Positions 36,051-45,738 of a stretch of DNA of 64,000 nucleotides are shown here, in pieces. A model generated the notes under the pieces. The model saw only the letters and a program-made list of their open reading frames with translations, was not told where the DNA came from and did no database searches. Position 1 is the stretch's first letter. Each line of letters opens with the position of its first letter. The position numbers and the translations under genes are program-made. This DNA comes from Planctomycetota bacterium (GTDB taxonomy: Bacteria; Planctomycetota; Planctomycetia; Pirellulales; Pirellulaceae), in the NCBI GenBank assembly GCA_014238905.1, contig JABAAE010000007.1, positions 206,852-270,851 of the forward strand, read 5' to 3'.

Positions 36051-37721
36051 ATGGCTGAATCCAACGCAATCAACGAATCAAACACATCCGAGTCATCGGA
36101 GTTTTTTGGCTTGCTGGCTCGGTATGAAAATCCCGATTCACTGGTCAACGGCTGTCATCAGGCAAGATTGGCTGGCTATACAAAAATGGACGCCTTCAGC
36201 CCCTTTCCTGTTCACGGAATTGACGGGGCCATCGGCATCCAAAAAACAAAACTGCCGATCATCGTGTTTTGTGTTGCCTTGATGGCCTGCGGACTCGGAG
36301 TCTTTCTGCAGTTTTATACCAACGGCTATACCAATCACAGTCCGATTTTTCCTGGCTATCCGTTTAAGATCAGCGGCAAGCCGATGTATAGCCTCCCGGC
36401 CAATATACCGGTCATTTTTGAAGTGATTGTTCTTTTGAGCGCGTTCGCCGCCTTTTTCGGCATGTGGATCCTCAACGGTCTGCCCAAGCTTGCCAATCCG
36501 CTTTTTAGGAATCAGGAATTTCGTCGATCAACCTCGGATGGTTTTTTTCTGTTTATCGAAAAAGCCGATGGCTCATTCAGCGAAACTGGTACCCGTGGGG
36601 AACTCCAACAATGGGGCGCTGTTTCGGTCGACCGGATCACAGCCCCTGAAGATGAGTTGCAAGTTCCTGGCTATGCCAAGCTGGGAATTCTGATTGTCGC
36701 CTCTTTGATTTTGGTGCCGCCGGTTGTTATTTACCGCGCACAATACACCAAGAATCCTTTACCACGAATGCATGTCAATCCGGACATGGACCGTCAGTTT
36801 AGGGGACAGACCCAGGATGCTTCTCCAATCGTCAATGGCAATCCTTTGTTTGCCGACGATCGCGTCATGCGTAAAGATCCACCAGGGACCATCGCCAGGG
36901 GTGAATTGGCTCGTTTAGAAGATTCCATGTTTTACCATGGGGTCAAAGAGGGCTCGGCAGAAATGACTGGGGACAAACCAAAGGACTTGATTTCGCATTC
37001 CGTTGAGACAGCAGATGATAAAGAAAAAGCCGAATCCCAAGATGTTGAACTTGATTGGGCAGAGGAGTTTCCCCGGCAAATCAAATCTGTCTTGAGTGCC
37101 AACGCCTCAGGAATGGCCATTTACAATCGTGGAAAACAAAGATTTGATGTTTACTGCTCAGCTTGTCATGGTTACGCCGGCTATGGAGATGGTCATGTTT
37201 CAAACCGAGGCATGGCATTAAACAAACAGCAGAAGGCCGAATGGGTTCAAGCAAAATCAATGTTTGATCCCAAAGTCATGTCACAACCAGTGGGTCGGAT
37301 TTTTGACACCATCACCAATGGTCGCGGCGCGATGGCCCCTTATCGATCTCAGATCCCTGCTGCAGATCGTTGGGCAATTATTGTGTTTGTCAAATCAATG
37401 CAAATCTCCAAAACAGCTACTGAAAAGGATGTGCCGCAAGACGCTCGTCTTCAAAGGTGGGAACAGGTTGATCCTCTCAAAAATGATCAAACAACGCCCC
37501 CCCCAGAGGCCGCTGATTCTGAGGCCGCTGATTCTGAGGCAGGTCAAGCTGAAAAGAACAAAGCTGAAAAGAACAAAGCTGAAAAGAACAAAGCTGAAAA
37601 GAACAAAGCTGAAAAGGGCAAAACGGCAGAGAGCAAAGCTGCCAGTCCGGAGAAGTCAACTGAAGAATCGTCGAACAAAGAGCCGTCAGCGGAATCACCT
37701 TCTGGTGAACCCGGCAACTAA
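36051..37721 (+). CDS. actDE: Fusion of alternative complex III subunits D and E (DUF3341 membrane protein + monohaem cytochrome c)
   Basis: Residues 1-190 match ActD/DUF3341: FFGLLARYENPDSLVNGCHQ, KMDAFSPFPVHGIDGAIGI, two helices around a short loop, and FRRSTSDGFFLFIEKAD. After another helix (AKLGILIVASLILVPPVVIY) residues about 230-480 match ActE: DDRVMRKDPPGTIARGEL, then the haem site in FDVYCSACHGYAGYGDGHVS with a distal Met probably in GRGAMAPYRSQI. ActD and ActE are separate genes in many bacteria, so this is a gene fusion. The C-terminal 75 residues are low-complexity, with EAADS and AEKNK repeats. It lies 26 bases after actC. ATG start at 36051. Confidence 0.93.
   Translation: MAESNAINESNTSESSEFFGLLARYENPDSLVNGCHQARLAGYTKMDAFSPFPVHGIDGAIGIQKTKLPIIVFCVALMACGLGVFLQFYTNGYTNHSPIFPGYPFKISGKPMYSLPANIPVIFEVIVLLSAFAAFFGMWILNGLPKLANPLFRNQEFRRSTSDGFFLFIEKADGSFSETGTRGELQQWGAVSVDRITAPEDELQVPGYAKLGILIVASLILVPPVVIYRAQYTKNPLPRMHVNPDMDRQFRGQTQDASPIVNGNPLFADDRVMRKDPPGTIARGELARLEDSMFYHGVKEGSAEMTGDKPKDLISHSVETADDKEKAESQDVELDWAEEFPRQIKSVLSANASGMAIYNRGKQRFDVYCSACHGYAGYGDGHVSNRGMALNKQQKAEWVQAKSMFDPKVMSQPVGRIFDTITNGRGAMAPYRSQIPAADRWAIIVFVKSMQISKTATEKDVPQDARLQRWEQVDPLKNDQTTPPPEAADSEAADSEAGQAEKNKAEKNKAEKNKAEKNKAEKGKTAESKAASPEKSTEESSNKEPSAESPSGEPGN
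37506..37622 (+). repeat. Two adjacent coding tandem repeats of 15 bp in ActDE tail
   Basis: GAGGCCGCTGATTCT occurs at 37506-37520 and 37521-37535 (EAADS twice). GCTGAAAAGAACAAA occurs four times from 37548 to 37607 (AEKNK), followed by a variant copy to 37622 (AEKGK). Confidence 0.94.
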
Positions 37722-37745
37722 GGGTTTCTTGACAGAAAAGAAGAA

Positions 37746-39062
37746 ATGCACTCAGAACGAAAAAATTCGATAACTTCCAAACGTATCTCGCTGGGAAATG
37801 ATTCGAGCTTGTGGATGATAAGGTCGTTTGGTTTCGGCGCCGTCATGGTCGTTGCAGCAATTCTCGGTTTTGCGCTGTCTGGCAATTACAGCATATCTGA
37901 TACCGATTCACATGGATGGTTCAAGCGATTTCTGTTTTCCTACCATGTCTCGTTTTGTTTTGTTTTATCGATCTCGGTGGGTTGCCTGTTCGTTGTCCTC
38001 ATTCTGAATCTGACTCGAGCAGGATGGGGAATTGTCATTCGACGGCTGGCAGAAATCATTTCCAGTGTCATTCTTCCGCTCTTGATTCTATTCTTGCCGA
38101 TTTTTCTGATTACCGTTTTTGGCGGTAGGTCAGACTTGGGTTCGACGCTGTATATCTGGAACAATCCAGAGTTTTTGAACTCCAACGAAATCATGAATCA
38201 CAAACTAGACTTCCTGAGCCCAGGATGGTTTGGACTTCGTGTGCTGATTTATTTTACCATTCTGGGAATGATGGCATTTTTCTTCATGGGGAGATCTGTC
38301 AAACAGGATGATTCTGGTGCGAAGTCAATTTCGACAGGTATGCAACGAGCCTCGGCGCCTTGCATGATCCTTTTTGCCTTTACTGTCGTGTTCGCTTCGT
38401 TCGACCTTGAAATGTCATTAGCTCCGCGTTGGTTTAGCACCATGTTCCCGGTATACTTTTTCGCCGGAGCCACGATGGGCGCTTTTGCCACGTTGATCCT
38501 AGTTTCCAACTTGCTTCAAAACAGGGGCATTTTGGCCGACGACATCACCGAAGATCACTATCACGACATGGCAAAGCTATCTTTTGCCTTTGTCTTTTTC
38601 TGGGGCTATGTCGCTTTCAGCCAATTCATGTTGATTTGGTATGCAAACATTCCAGAAGAAACATTTTGGTTTCGGTATCGCCTGGATTGGCAAAAAGGCT
38701 GGGCAATTGTTTCCATCATGTTGTTGTTTGGGCACTTGTTCATTCCATTCCTGGGAATCATGTCACGCTCTGTGCGAAGAAATCGTCAGTACTTGTTTGG
38801 TGCGTCGATTTTTCTGCTGTTCTTCCACTGGCTCGACCACTATTGGTTGGTGATGCCTCAGTTTGGGGCTGTCACCTCAGGCCATATCACGGTTGACTCT
38901 AATGAAGCCCCCGGAATTATGGCCTTCTTTCTCGATCTGATTTTGGGAGTTGGGATTTGCGGCATCTACGCCGGATTAATTTTCTGGCGAGCTGGCGACA
39001 AACCCCTGATTCCAGTGTCCGATCCACGGTTGGTCGAATCTTTAAATTTCAAGAATCCATAA
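37746..39062 (+). CDS. actF: Alternative complex III subunit F, membrane protein
   Basis: 438-residue integral membrane subunit of ACIII, a reduced relative of ActC/NrfD with about ten helices. Family-like segments: FLFSYHVSFCFVLSISVGCL, LDFLSPGWFGLRVLIYFTIL, SFDLEMSLAPRWFSTMFPVY and HDMAKLSFAFVFFWGYVAFS with QFMLIWYANIPEETFWF. It follows actDE by 24 bases. ATG start at 37746. Confidence 0.93.
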   Translation: MHSERKNSITSKRISLGNDSSLWMIRSFGFGAVMVVAAILGFALSGNYSISDTDSHGWFKRFLFSYHVSFCFVLSISVGCLFVVLILNLTRAGWGIVIRRLAEIISSVILPLLILFLPIFLITVFGGRSDLGSTLYIWNNPEFLNSNEIMNHKLDFLSPGWFGLRVLIYFTILGMMAFFFMGRSVKQDDSGAKSISTGMQRASAPCMILFAFTVVFASFDLEMSLAPRWFSTMFPVYFFAGATMGAFATLILVSNLLQNRGILADDITEDHYHDMAKLSFAFVFFWGYVAFSQFMLIWYANIPEETFWFRYRLDWQKGWAIVSIMLLFGHLFIPFLGIMSRSVRRNRQYLFGASIFLLFFHWLDHYWLVMPQFGAVTSGHITVDSNEAPGIMAFFLDLILGVGICGIYAGLIFWRAGDKPLIPVSDPRLVESLNFKNP

Positions 39063-39067
39063 TCGAA

Positions 39068-39553
39068 ATGAACGACAAAATCCTTAAAGAAATCGAACCG
39101 GCGATCAAGACTACGGAGGGGGATGAACATCCAAAGCCCCGTTACGATGACGTCGATATTCCGGTTATTGTTCTGCTGGGAATTTTCTCTGCCATCATGA
39201 CATTTGTAATCATTTGTTTTGTGCAGGGACTTTATTACCAGTGGGATGACATTAGGCGTCAAGCTGACTGGCGGGATCGAAATCTTACTCCTCAAGAACA
39301 GAAAATTGTCGATCAACGAGATGTGCGAGACAGTTTTTTTGAAGCTGACGACGGCAAAATTTTTGTGTCCGCGGATGTTGGTGCTGAAATGTTGATTGCA
39401 AAAAAGGGGGATCTTTCCCAATTCACTTTTCCAGAAGAACCCGGCCAACAACCGAAGGTCGAAGGCAAATCAGAACCCTCGACAGCGGATGACCAGAGCA
39501 AGGTCAAGGATACTGCTGACCAGGCAAACGATAACGCCGGTTCAAATCAGTAA
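39068..39553 (+). CDS. Single-span membrane protein of the ACIII-oxidase operon, function unknown
   Basis: 161 residues. One membrane helix (IPVIVLLGIFSAIMTFVIIC) follows a charged N-terminus. Outside it comes YYQWDDIRRQADWRDRNLTP and a region with ADDGKIFVSADVGAEMLIAK, then a low-complexity acidic tail. It starts 5 bases after the actF stop, so it is surely part of the operon; it might be an accessory subunit or assembly factor of ACIII or of the oxidase. No family name recognised. ATG at 39068 is preferred to an upstream in-frame start inside actF. Confidence 0.8.
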   Translation: MNDKILKEIEPAIKTTEGDEHPKPRYDDVDIPVIVLLGIFSAIMTFVIICFVQGLYYQWDDIRRQADWRDRNLTPQEQKIVDQRDVRDSFFEADDGKIFVSADVGAEMLIAKKGDLSQFTFPEEPGQQPKVEGKSEPSTADDQSKVKDTADQANDNAGSNQ

Positions 39554-39576
39554 TCATTACGATAGAAAAAGGCATT

Positions 39577-40518
39577 TTGTTGCTAAGTCCACACCCCTCA
39601 ATTCGACACTACCTACTGGTGATTGCCGCGGTCTTTCTCCCCGGCGATCTCACGGGTCAATCGTACGTTGAGTTGAAGGAGGCAATGGAACAGACCACGG
39701 TAAATGAAAACGTGGGCGGCGAAATACCGCTTAAATCACGATTTATGGCGTTGGACGGAAACTGGTACAACCTTGGGGAATTTTTCTTCGAAGATCGGCC
39801 GGTTTTCCTATCTTTGAATTACGCTGATTGTCCCCAGCTTTGCAAGAATCAGTTGAAGACGCTGGCTGAGCGATTTACCGAAGCCAAGCTCGTGCCCGGT
39901 ACAGATTTTGAGTTCATTTCAATTAGTCTTGATCCCAAAGAAGCTCATAAGCGAACCCGTGAAGCCAAGGCTAACTTTTGCCGATTACTGGGCATTCCTA
40001 CCGACGATCAAGGGGTTCACTTTCTCGTGGGCCGCAAGAGTGAAATCGACGCGGTCGCCAACTCGATTGGGTTTGTTTACTCCTACGTACCAGCGGCGAG
40101 GCATTATTCCCACGCACCATTATGTGTGGCGTTGTCCCCCAATGGAAAAATCAGCCGATATATCCACGGGCTGGCATTTACGGCAGAAAACTTGGAGGAG
40201 TCTACTTTGATTGCCGCCGACGAAAAAGTCGCGGATGAATCAATTGCCTCTTTCGTTTATCGCTGCCTGTTGTTTGGTGTGAACCCGGGGCAATACACCA
40301 AAGATCTATTAGGACTGATGAAAGTCGCCGGAGCTGCGACGGTCATTATTGTCGGTGCGTGCGTGATCCCATTCTGGTTCCGTCCTACTCCCAGGACGAC
40401 TTCGAATGTCACTGCCCCAAGTCAATATTCCCCTGCGGATACCCCATCCGCAGATCAAAATTTGGAGGATGAAAGTCAACATGAGCGCTCAGATCATCTC
40501 GATCGTCCCGTTTCATGA
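39577..40518 (+). CDS. sco: SCO1/SenC-type copper chaperone for cytochrome oxidase
   Basis: Thioredoxin-fold protein that delivers copper to the CuA site of CoxB. Signal peptide or anchor YLLVIAAVFLPGDL at the N-terminus, copper-binding cysteines in NYADCPQLCKNQL (CxxxC), and the conserved His in ARHYSHAPLCVALSPNGKIS. A C-terminal hydrophobic helix (MKVAGAATVIIVGACVIPFW) follows the domain, which suggests a second anchor. Start codon uncertain, TTG at 39577 or 39580; no ATG precedes the signal peptide. The stop overlaps the coxB start as ATGA. Confidence 0.92.
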   Translation: MLLSPHPSIRHYLLVIAAVFLPGDLTGQSYVELKEAMEQTTVNENVGGEIPLKSRFMALDGNWYNLGEFFFEDRPVFLSLNYADCPQLCKNQLKTLAERFTEAKLVPGTDFEFISISLDPKEAHKRTREAKANFCRLLGIPTDDQGVHFLVGRKSEIDAVANSIGFVYSYVPAARHYSHAPLCVALSPNGKISRYIHGLAFTAENLEESTLIAADEKVADESIASFVYRCLLFGVNPGQYTKDLLGLMKVAGAATVIIVGACVIPFWFRPTPRTTSNVTAPSQYSPADTPSADQNLEDESQHERSDHLDRPVS

Positions 40519-41702
40519 TCCAAGCATTCACGGTAAATAACATGGTATTATTTTCACAACAACGCGAAGGTTCATTTTCCTTCCCGGAACAGGCATCGAA
40601 TTTCGCGGTCAGCGTGGATAACACGTATGCAGCAATTTTTTGGGTAAGTCTCCTGTTTTTCGTCGCCGTGAACGGAGTGATGGTTTATTTCGTCGCCAAG
40701 TACCGACGCAAGGATGGGAAAAAGGCAGAAAATTCACCCTCCCACAATTTGCCGATGGAATTGGCTTGGACCATCCTCCCATCATTGATCCTTGTGGTCA
40801 TGTTCGTCCAAGGCGCATTGGGTTATCTCGAAATGCGAATTCCACCGGAAAGTGCTAACGCCGTCGAAAGAACCATCGAGGTGAAAGCCTTCAAGTATGG
40901 CTGGCAGTTCATTTATCCCAATGGTGATATTACCAGCGAACTCCATCTTGCCCAAAACGTGCCCGTCCGTTTCAAAATCAGTGCAAAGGACGCCCTCCAC
41001 AGCTTTTTTATTCGAGAATTCAGAATCAAAATGGATTGTGTTCCCGGGCGTTACACCGAATGCTGGGTTACCCCAACGATGACCCGGACGCCGAGCGAAT
41101 GCGTCACCGAAACCGAATCAGGGGAGATAGAAAAAGGCCCCAAGGAGCCCTTTCATCTGCAGTGTGCAGAGTATTGCGGCCAAGGCCATTCGCAAATGCG
41201 GACCGAATGGAAAGAGGAGTCAAAATCATGGGCTTTCCCAGTCTACGTCCATGATCTGTCATTTGAGGAACTGGAAGTATTCACCCGATGGAAAACTGGC
41301 GAGCACACGCCATGGAAGAACGGTGAATTTTATTTCAATGCTTATGGATGTGTTGGTTGCCATGCCATCGGAAACAATGCCCAGAAAATCGGGCCTAACT
41401 TTCAATCGGACGGTTGGAACATCGGAGGGAAGCGAGACTTTTCAAATGGTGAAAGCATCACTTTTGATTCCGAATCAGCCATCGACAACTACATTTCCGA
41501 ATCGATTAATTACTCCACCAAGCTTGTCGTCAAGGGTTATCCAAATCAGATGCCCAAATTCGAATTTGATCAAGACACCTTGGGACATTTGATCGCTTTT
41601 ATCCGATCTCCTGAGGCCGAACCGACTAACACCAGTTCAAATCCATCTGACTCCATAGAAACCAAATCATCTGACGCAACGTCGTCGGAAGAAAATAAAT
41701 GA
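40515..41702 (+). CDS. coxB: Cytochrome c oxidase subunit II with C-terminal cytochrome c (caa3 type)
   Basis: Accepts electrons from ACIII or cytochrome c. Two N-terminal helices (VDNTYAAIFWVSLLFFVAVN and LAWTILPSLILVVMFVQGAL), then the cupredoxin domain. CuA ligands: His in DALHSFF, and C217, C221, H225 and M228 in CAEYCGQGHSQM. A covalently bound haem domain follows, C279-V-G-C-H (YGCVGCHAIG), with a likely axial Met in PNQMPKFEF; this makes the oxidase caa3-type. An insertion around TPSECVTETESGEIEKGPKE precedes the second CuA motif. ATG at 40515 overlaps the sco stop; ATG at 40542 is an alternative. Confidence 0.95.
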   Translation: MIQAFTVNNMVLFSQQREGSFSFPEQASNFAVSVDNTYAAIFWVSLLFFVAVNGVMVYFVAKYRRKDGKKAENSPSHNLPMELAWTILPSLILVVMFVQGALGYLEMRIPPESANAVERTIEVKAFKYGWQFIYPNGDITSELHLAQNVPVRFKISAKDALHSFFIREFRIKMDCVPGRYTECWVTPTMTRTPSECVTETESGEIEKGPKEPFHLQCAEYCGQGHSQMRTEWKEESKSWAFPVYVHDLSFEELEVFTRWKTGEHTPWKNGEFYFNAYGCVGCHAIGNNAQKIGPNFQSDGWNIGGKRDFSNGESITFDSESAIDNYISESINYSTKLVVKGYPNQMPKFEFDQDTLGHLIAFIRSPEAEPTNTSSNPSDSIETKSSDATSSEENK

Positions 41703-41738
41703 TCACGACGAAAGTCGTTTGATACAGGTATCGAAAAA

Positions 41739-43445
41739 ATGTCCATAGCCAAACAACGCGAAAAACTTTTTGGTCACGCACCCGAGACGAATTTCTTGAC
41801 CGAGTCAAAGGGTTGGGCTTCGTGGCTTTGCACTCTCGATCACAAACGAATTGGGATTATGTACCTGATTGGTGTGATGGGAGCGTTCTGCCTGGCAGGA
41901 ATATTCGCGCTAATATTGCGCATCGAACTTTTCACACCTGGGCAAATGTTCCTTGGAAACCAGACGTACAACAGAATGTTTACGTTACATGGTGCCATCA
42001 TGGTTTTCGTGTTCATTATCCCCAGCATCCCGGCAGCCTTGGGAAATTTTGTACTTCCGGTGATGCTCGGCGCCAAAGATGTTGCCTTTCCAAGATTAAA
42101 CTTGGCGAGTTTCTACCTTTGGATGGGCGGAACATTTTTCTTCATTGTCTCTATGGTGTCCAACGCTTTGGATACCGGTTGGACGTTTTACACACCTTAC
42201 AGCGTGCAAACCAGCACCGCTGTGATTGCGGCCACGACCGGCGTCTTCATCCTCGGTTTCAGCTCGATTTTTACTGGTCTGAATTTCATTGTCACCGTCA
42301 ACACGATGCGACCTCCGGGCATGACCTGGTTTAAAATGCCTCTGATGTTATGGGCCCTCTACTCGACAGCTATCATTCAGGTTTTAGCAACACCCGTGCT
42401 GGCAATCACCGGCCTGTTGTTGATGGCCGAGCGAATTATCGGTTTGGGTATCTTTGATCCTGCCTTGGGTGGTGATCCGGTTCTGTTCCAGCATTTCTTC
42501 TGGTTCTATTCTCATCCCGCGGTTTACATCATGATTTTGCCCGCGATGGGGATTATCAGCGAGTTGATTGCAGTCCATGCACAGAAAAAAATCTTCGGCT
42601 ACGACTTTATCGCTTACAGTTCAATCGCAATTGCGTTGTTAAGCTTCCTGGTCTGGGGACATCACATGTTTACCAGTGGCCAGTCTGAAATGGTGATCGT
42701 CATTTTCAGTGCCCTAACATTTAGCGTCGCTATTCCATCGGCAGTCAAGGTATTCAACTGGGTAGCAACTCTTTACAAGGGGTCCATCGCGCTAACCACT
42801 CCGATGTGTTACGCCTTGTCATTTATCTTTCTCTTTGGAATTGGGGGCCTGACCGGCCTTCCCTTGGGAACCCTTTCTACTGATATCCACTTGCACGACA
42901 CCTACTTTGTTGTGGCTCACTTCCACTACGTGATGGTCGGTGGCACATTAATCGCATTCCTCGGTGGGCTTTTTCACTGGTGGCCAAAGATGTTTGGTCG
43001 AATGTATAACGAACGGGGGGGACAGTGGGGTGCGTTACTTGTCTTCGTCGGTTTTAACGTGACCTTTTTCCCGCAATTCATCATGGGAAGCCGTGGCATG
43101 CCCAGACGATATGCTCGCTACGATCCCGAATATCAAATTTTCCACCAGCTATCCACAATCGGAGCGATTATTCTCGGGATCGGTCTTCTGATCGCCGGAT
43201 ATGTTCTGATCACTTCCCTGTACAGGGGAAAACGCGCTCCAGGAAATCCTTGGGGCGCTGCCACGCTGGAATTTCAGTGCTGCTCGCCCCCAACATTTCA
43301 CAACTTTGAACATGATGTCATTGTGAACGATCCTTATGACTATTCTTCAATTGAATTTGATGAAAAAGTGGACGGATACGTTCCTGTTGAGCCCGCTCCT
43401 GCGGAAGAGTCGGCTCCGAATCCCTTACCAGCTGAAACAACTTAA
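41739..43445 (+). CDS. coxA: Cytochrome c oxidase subunit I, A2-type haem-copper oxidase
   Basis: Catalytic subunit with 12 helices that reduces oxygen and pumps protons. Haem a ligand His in [12 protein letters not shown]. CuB ligands: H259 in [12 protein letters not shown], and His-His in WGHHMFTSG. Haem a3 and a ligands in [17 protein letters not shown]. The Glu of the usual GHPEVY motif is replaced; instead Y257-S258 precede the His, which is the YS motif that defines A2-type oxidases, as in Rhodothermus marinus. The length of 568 is normal. It lies 36 bases after coxB. ATG start at 41739. Confidence 0.97.
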   Translation: MSIAKQREKLFGHAPETNFLTESKGWASWLCTLDHKRIGIMYLIGVMGAFCLAGIFALILRIELFTPGQMFLGNQTYNRMFTLHGAIMVFVFIIPSIPAALGNFVLPVMLGAKDVAFPRLNLASFYLWMGGTFFFIVSMVSNALDTGWTFYTPYSVQTSTAVIAATTGVFILGFSSIFTGLNFIVTVNTMRPPGMTWFKMPLMLWALYSTAIIQVLATPVLAITGLLLMAERIIGLGIFDPALGGDPVLFQHFFWFYSHPAVYIMILPAMGIISELIAVHAQKKIFGYDFIAYSSIAIALLSFLVWGHHMFTSGQSEMVIVIFSALTFSVAIPSAVKVFNWVATLYKGSIALTTPMCYALSFIFLFGIGGLTGLPLGTLSTDIHLHDTYFVVAHFHYVMVGGTLIAFLGGLFHWWPKMFGRMYNERGGQWGALLVFVGFNVTFFPQFIMGSRGMPRRYARYDPEYQIFHQLSTIGAIILGIGLLIAGYVLITSLYRGKRAPGNPWGAATLEFQCCSPPTFHNFEHDVIVNDPYDYSSIEFDEKVDGYVPVEPAPAEESAPNPLPAETT

Positions 43446-43456
43446 TTGGCCCGGAG

Positions 43457-44590
43457 ATGCCGATGACGACAGCAAAACCTGTCGACGTGAACGGAAACGC
43501 AATTGAAGGCCACAGTCATGATGACCACCATCATGAGCATCCTGATGGTCCCTTTATTGCACACCATTTTGAAACCGCTGAGCAGCAATTCGACTCAGGA
43601 AAGCTGGGGATGTGGCTATTTCTTGTACAAGAAATACTGTTCTTTAGTGGTCTATTTGTGGCTTACATCATTTACAGGAATCATAATCCTGAAATTTTTG
43701 AAGCGGCTCATGTTCATCTCGATAAATGGCTTGGAGGATTGAACACTCTGGTCCTGCTTTTTAGCAGCTTGACCATGGCTTGGGCGGTTCGTTGCAGCCA
43801 ACTCGAGCAACATCTGGGTGCGGTTATCAACATCGTGATCACGATGGTTTGTGCGAATATATTCCTCGGTGTTAAGGCAATCGAGTATACGCACAAGTGG
43901 GAACTCGGTCTTTTTTGGGCAAGCGCATACACTTACGGTCAGCCCCAGGGAGATCATCCGCCCTACCTTCTTTGGATCAGTGCCCCATTTATTATTTGCA
44001 CCTTGGTATCCACGATGCTGGCGATTTACTTTCGGGTCACCGCCAGCGATTTCTGGTTTAAATTCTTTCTCTGCATGGCTATTTCATTCAGCGGTTATTT
44101 TGGAGGACTGGGGATCGCTTGGGCGATGCCATCTGCCGAACATGCTGATCATGGTTCTGCCCATGGAGAGGTTCATGCTTCTGCCGATCCTGGTCACAAC
44201 GCCTCCGGCGAGAATCACGAGGATGACGACCACAACGGTCAGCCGTCGGATGAACACGCAAAAGATGAACACGCAAAAGATGAACACGCAAAAGATGAAC
44301 ACGCGGGGGATGAACACGCGGGGGATGAACACGCCGGGGAATCTACGCATGACCAACAGAAACAGGAAGTCAACATGGGCGGCTTCTTCAGTATCTATTA
44401 CATCATGACAGGATTGCATGCAATTCACATCATTGCAGGAATCATTGCTCTAACCTGGTTGCTGTACAGAGTCTTGGCACTTCACTTTCGCAAAAACTAT
44501 TTTGGACCAGTTGAAAACGTCGGGCTTTATTGGCACCTTGTGGACCTGATTTGGATCTACCTTTTCCCGATGATGTACCTGATTCACTAA
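43457..44590 (+). CDS. coxC: Cytochrome c oxidase subunit III with His-rich repeat insertion
   Basis: Membrane subunit of the oxidase. Core segments: [57 protein letters not shown] and, at the end, [20 protein letters not shown]. Between two membrane helices (about residues 222-312) lies an insertion of about 90 residues rich in His, Asp and Glu; it contains six [15 protein letters not shown] repeats. The N-terminus is also His-rich ([13 protein letters not shown]). 377 residues is much longer than the usual 200-280. It lies 11 bases after coxA. ATG start at 43457. Confidence 0.94.
   Translation: MPMTTAKPVDVNGNAIEGHSHDDHHHEHPDGPFIAHHFETAEQQFDSGKLGMWLFLVQEILFFSGLFVAYIIYRNHNPEIFEAAHVHLDKWLGGLNTLVLLFSSLTMAWAVRCSQLEQHLGAVINIVITMVCANIFLGVKAIEYTHKWELGLFWASAYTYGQPQGDHPPYLLWISAPFIICTLVSTMLAIYFRVTASDFWFKFFLCMAISFSGYFGGLGIAWAMPSAEHADHGSAHGEVHASADPGHNASGENHEDDDHNGQPSDEHAKDEHAKDEHAKDEHAGDEHAGDEHAGESTHDQQKQEVNMGGFFSIYYIMTGLHAIHIIAGIIALTWLLYRVLALHFRKNYFGPVENVGLYWHLVDLIWIYLFPMMYLIH
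44249..44338 (+). repeat. Coding tandem repeat, 15-bp unit x6, in coxC
   Basis: GATGAACACGCAAAA three times (44249-44293), GATGAACACGCGGGG twice (44294-44323), then GATGAACACGCCGGG (44324-44338). They encode three DEHAK and three DEHAG pentapeptides in the inserted loop of subunit III. Confidence 0.95.
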
Positions 44591-44701
44591 AACGACTTTC
44601 GCCCGGTTGAAATCGGGAAGACCATTCACGATACCTTTGATCCAACCTGCCAGCCGTATATTCAAAAATACGGTTTGGGGAACCTTGAAAAGCCGAACCA
44701 C

Positions 44702-45085
44702 ATGTCACACAATTCCCAGCATTCGGAAGATCACGCCTATTTCTCCCATCCTATGCCTGTCTGGATGATGTTGGCGGTTTTTGTTGCGTTGGTTTCCCTA
44801 ACGGTGTTGACCGTCATCATGTCCGAGTTGACCGAAGCGTTGATGATCGGCCAGTGGGAATTGTGGGTTTCGATGGGGATTGCAACCGTCAAAGCCCTTC
44901 TTGTGATTTTCTTTTTCATGCATGTGTTGTATGACAAGTCATTTAACCGGTTAATGTTTTTCTCATCGTTCCTTTTCGCCGCTTTATTCATCGCCCTGAC
45001 TTTGCTTGATTCCTATCAATACCAAGACGACATCTCGTCATTTCCTGTTTCAGAACGTCCCGACCGATTGGTCGGTGGTCAGTAA
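44702..45085 (+). CDS. coxD: Cytochrome c oxidase subunit IV-like (COX4_pro) protein
   Basis: 127 residues with three helices: VWMMLAVFVALVSLTVLTVI, WELWVSMGIATVKALLVIFF ending in the conserved FMHVLYDKSFNRL, and MFFSSFLFAALFIALTLLDS. This is the typical pattern of the small bacterial subunit IV of caa3 oxidases. ATG at 44702 is preferred to TTG at 44675. It follows coxC by 111 bases, a gap with two weak hairpins (for example CCGTAT at 44653 with ATACGG at 44667), and remains in the same direction. Confidence 0.9.
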   Translation: MSHNSQHSEDHAYFSHPMPVWMMLAVFVALVSLTVLTVIMSELTEALMIGQWELWVSMGIATVKALLVIFFFMHVLYDKSFNRLMFFSSFLFAALFIALTLLDSYQYQDDISSFPVSERPDRLVGGQ

Positions 45086-45135
45086 CCTTGGGTCATGCTG
45101 GATCCTCATTATAGGATTTCACTGGACTTGCCATC

Positions 45136-45738
45136 ATGTTGCGGCATTCAATCGACACCCTTCAATCACGACCGCAGCTGTACCGCGCCAAACTCGGAGT
45201 CTACTTGCTGATCGTTTCGCTGGCAGTATTTTTTCTAGCCAGTCTCGTGGCTTACGCGGTGATTCGCACGGCTTTATCGATCGAAATGAAACCGCTGGTG
45301 GTTCCCATCTCTTTTATTGTTAGCACTGCGTTTCTGATTGCTAACAGTGTGGTGCTTCATTTTGCCGTTTTGGCTGTCAGGGGCGAACGTCAGGACCAAT
45401 TTCACAAACTGCTCTACGCATCTTTTGCCCTTTCCGTTGTTTTCCTGGCACTGCAATGCATCGGGATGGGACAACTCATTGAAACGCATTTCTCGGTTCA
45501 GAAGGGATTTGGGAAACTCTATGGAATCAGCTTTACCTTGGCCTTTGTCCATGCCGCTCACGTATTAGGTGGTGTGGTTTTTTTGATTTATGTCGCCGCC
45601 CAGATGAAAAAGAATCGCTATGATCATGAGCGTCACTGGACGGTGGACATCTGCGCAACCTATTGGCATTTTCTTGATGTCGTCTGGATTGTGATGCTGG
45701 CCACTTTCTGGTTCACCGAGTCGGCTTTGGCAGCTTGA
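45136..45738 (+). CDS. Second subunit III-like protein of the oxidase operon
   Basis: 200 residues with five helices, a short form of the COX3 family: KLGVYLLIVSLAVFFLASLV, IVSTAFLIANSVVLHFAVLA, and the end motif FVHAAHVLGGVVFL with YWHFLDVVWIVMLATFW. It is clearly distinct from the longer coxC upstream. Two COX3-family proteins in one operon occur in some caa3 systems. Its stop overlaps the convergent DUF1499 gene by 26 bases, so it is the last gene of the operon. Confidence 0.9.
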   Translation: MLRHSIDTLQSRPQLYRAKLGVYLLIVSLAVFFLASLVAYAVIRTALSIEMKPLVVPISFIVSTAFLIANSVVLHFAVLAVRGERQDQFHKLLYASFALSVVFLALQCIGMGQLIETHFSVQKGFGKLYGISFTLAFVHAAHVLGGVVFLIYVAAQMKKNRYDHERHWTVDICATYWHFLDVVWIVMLATFWFTESALAA

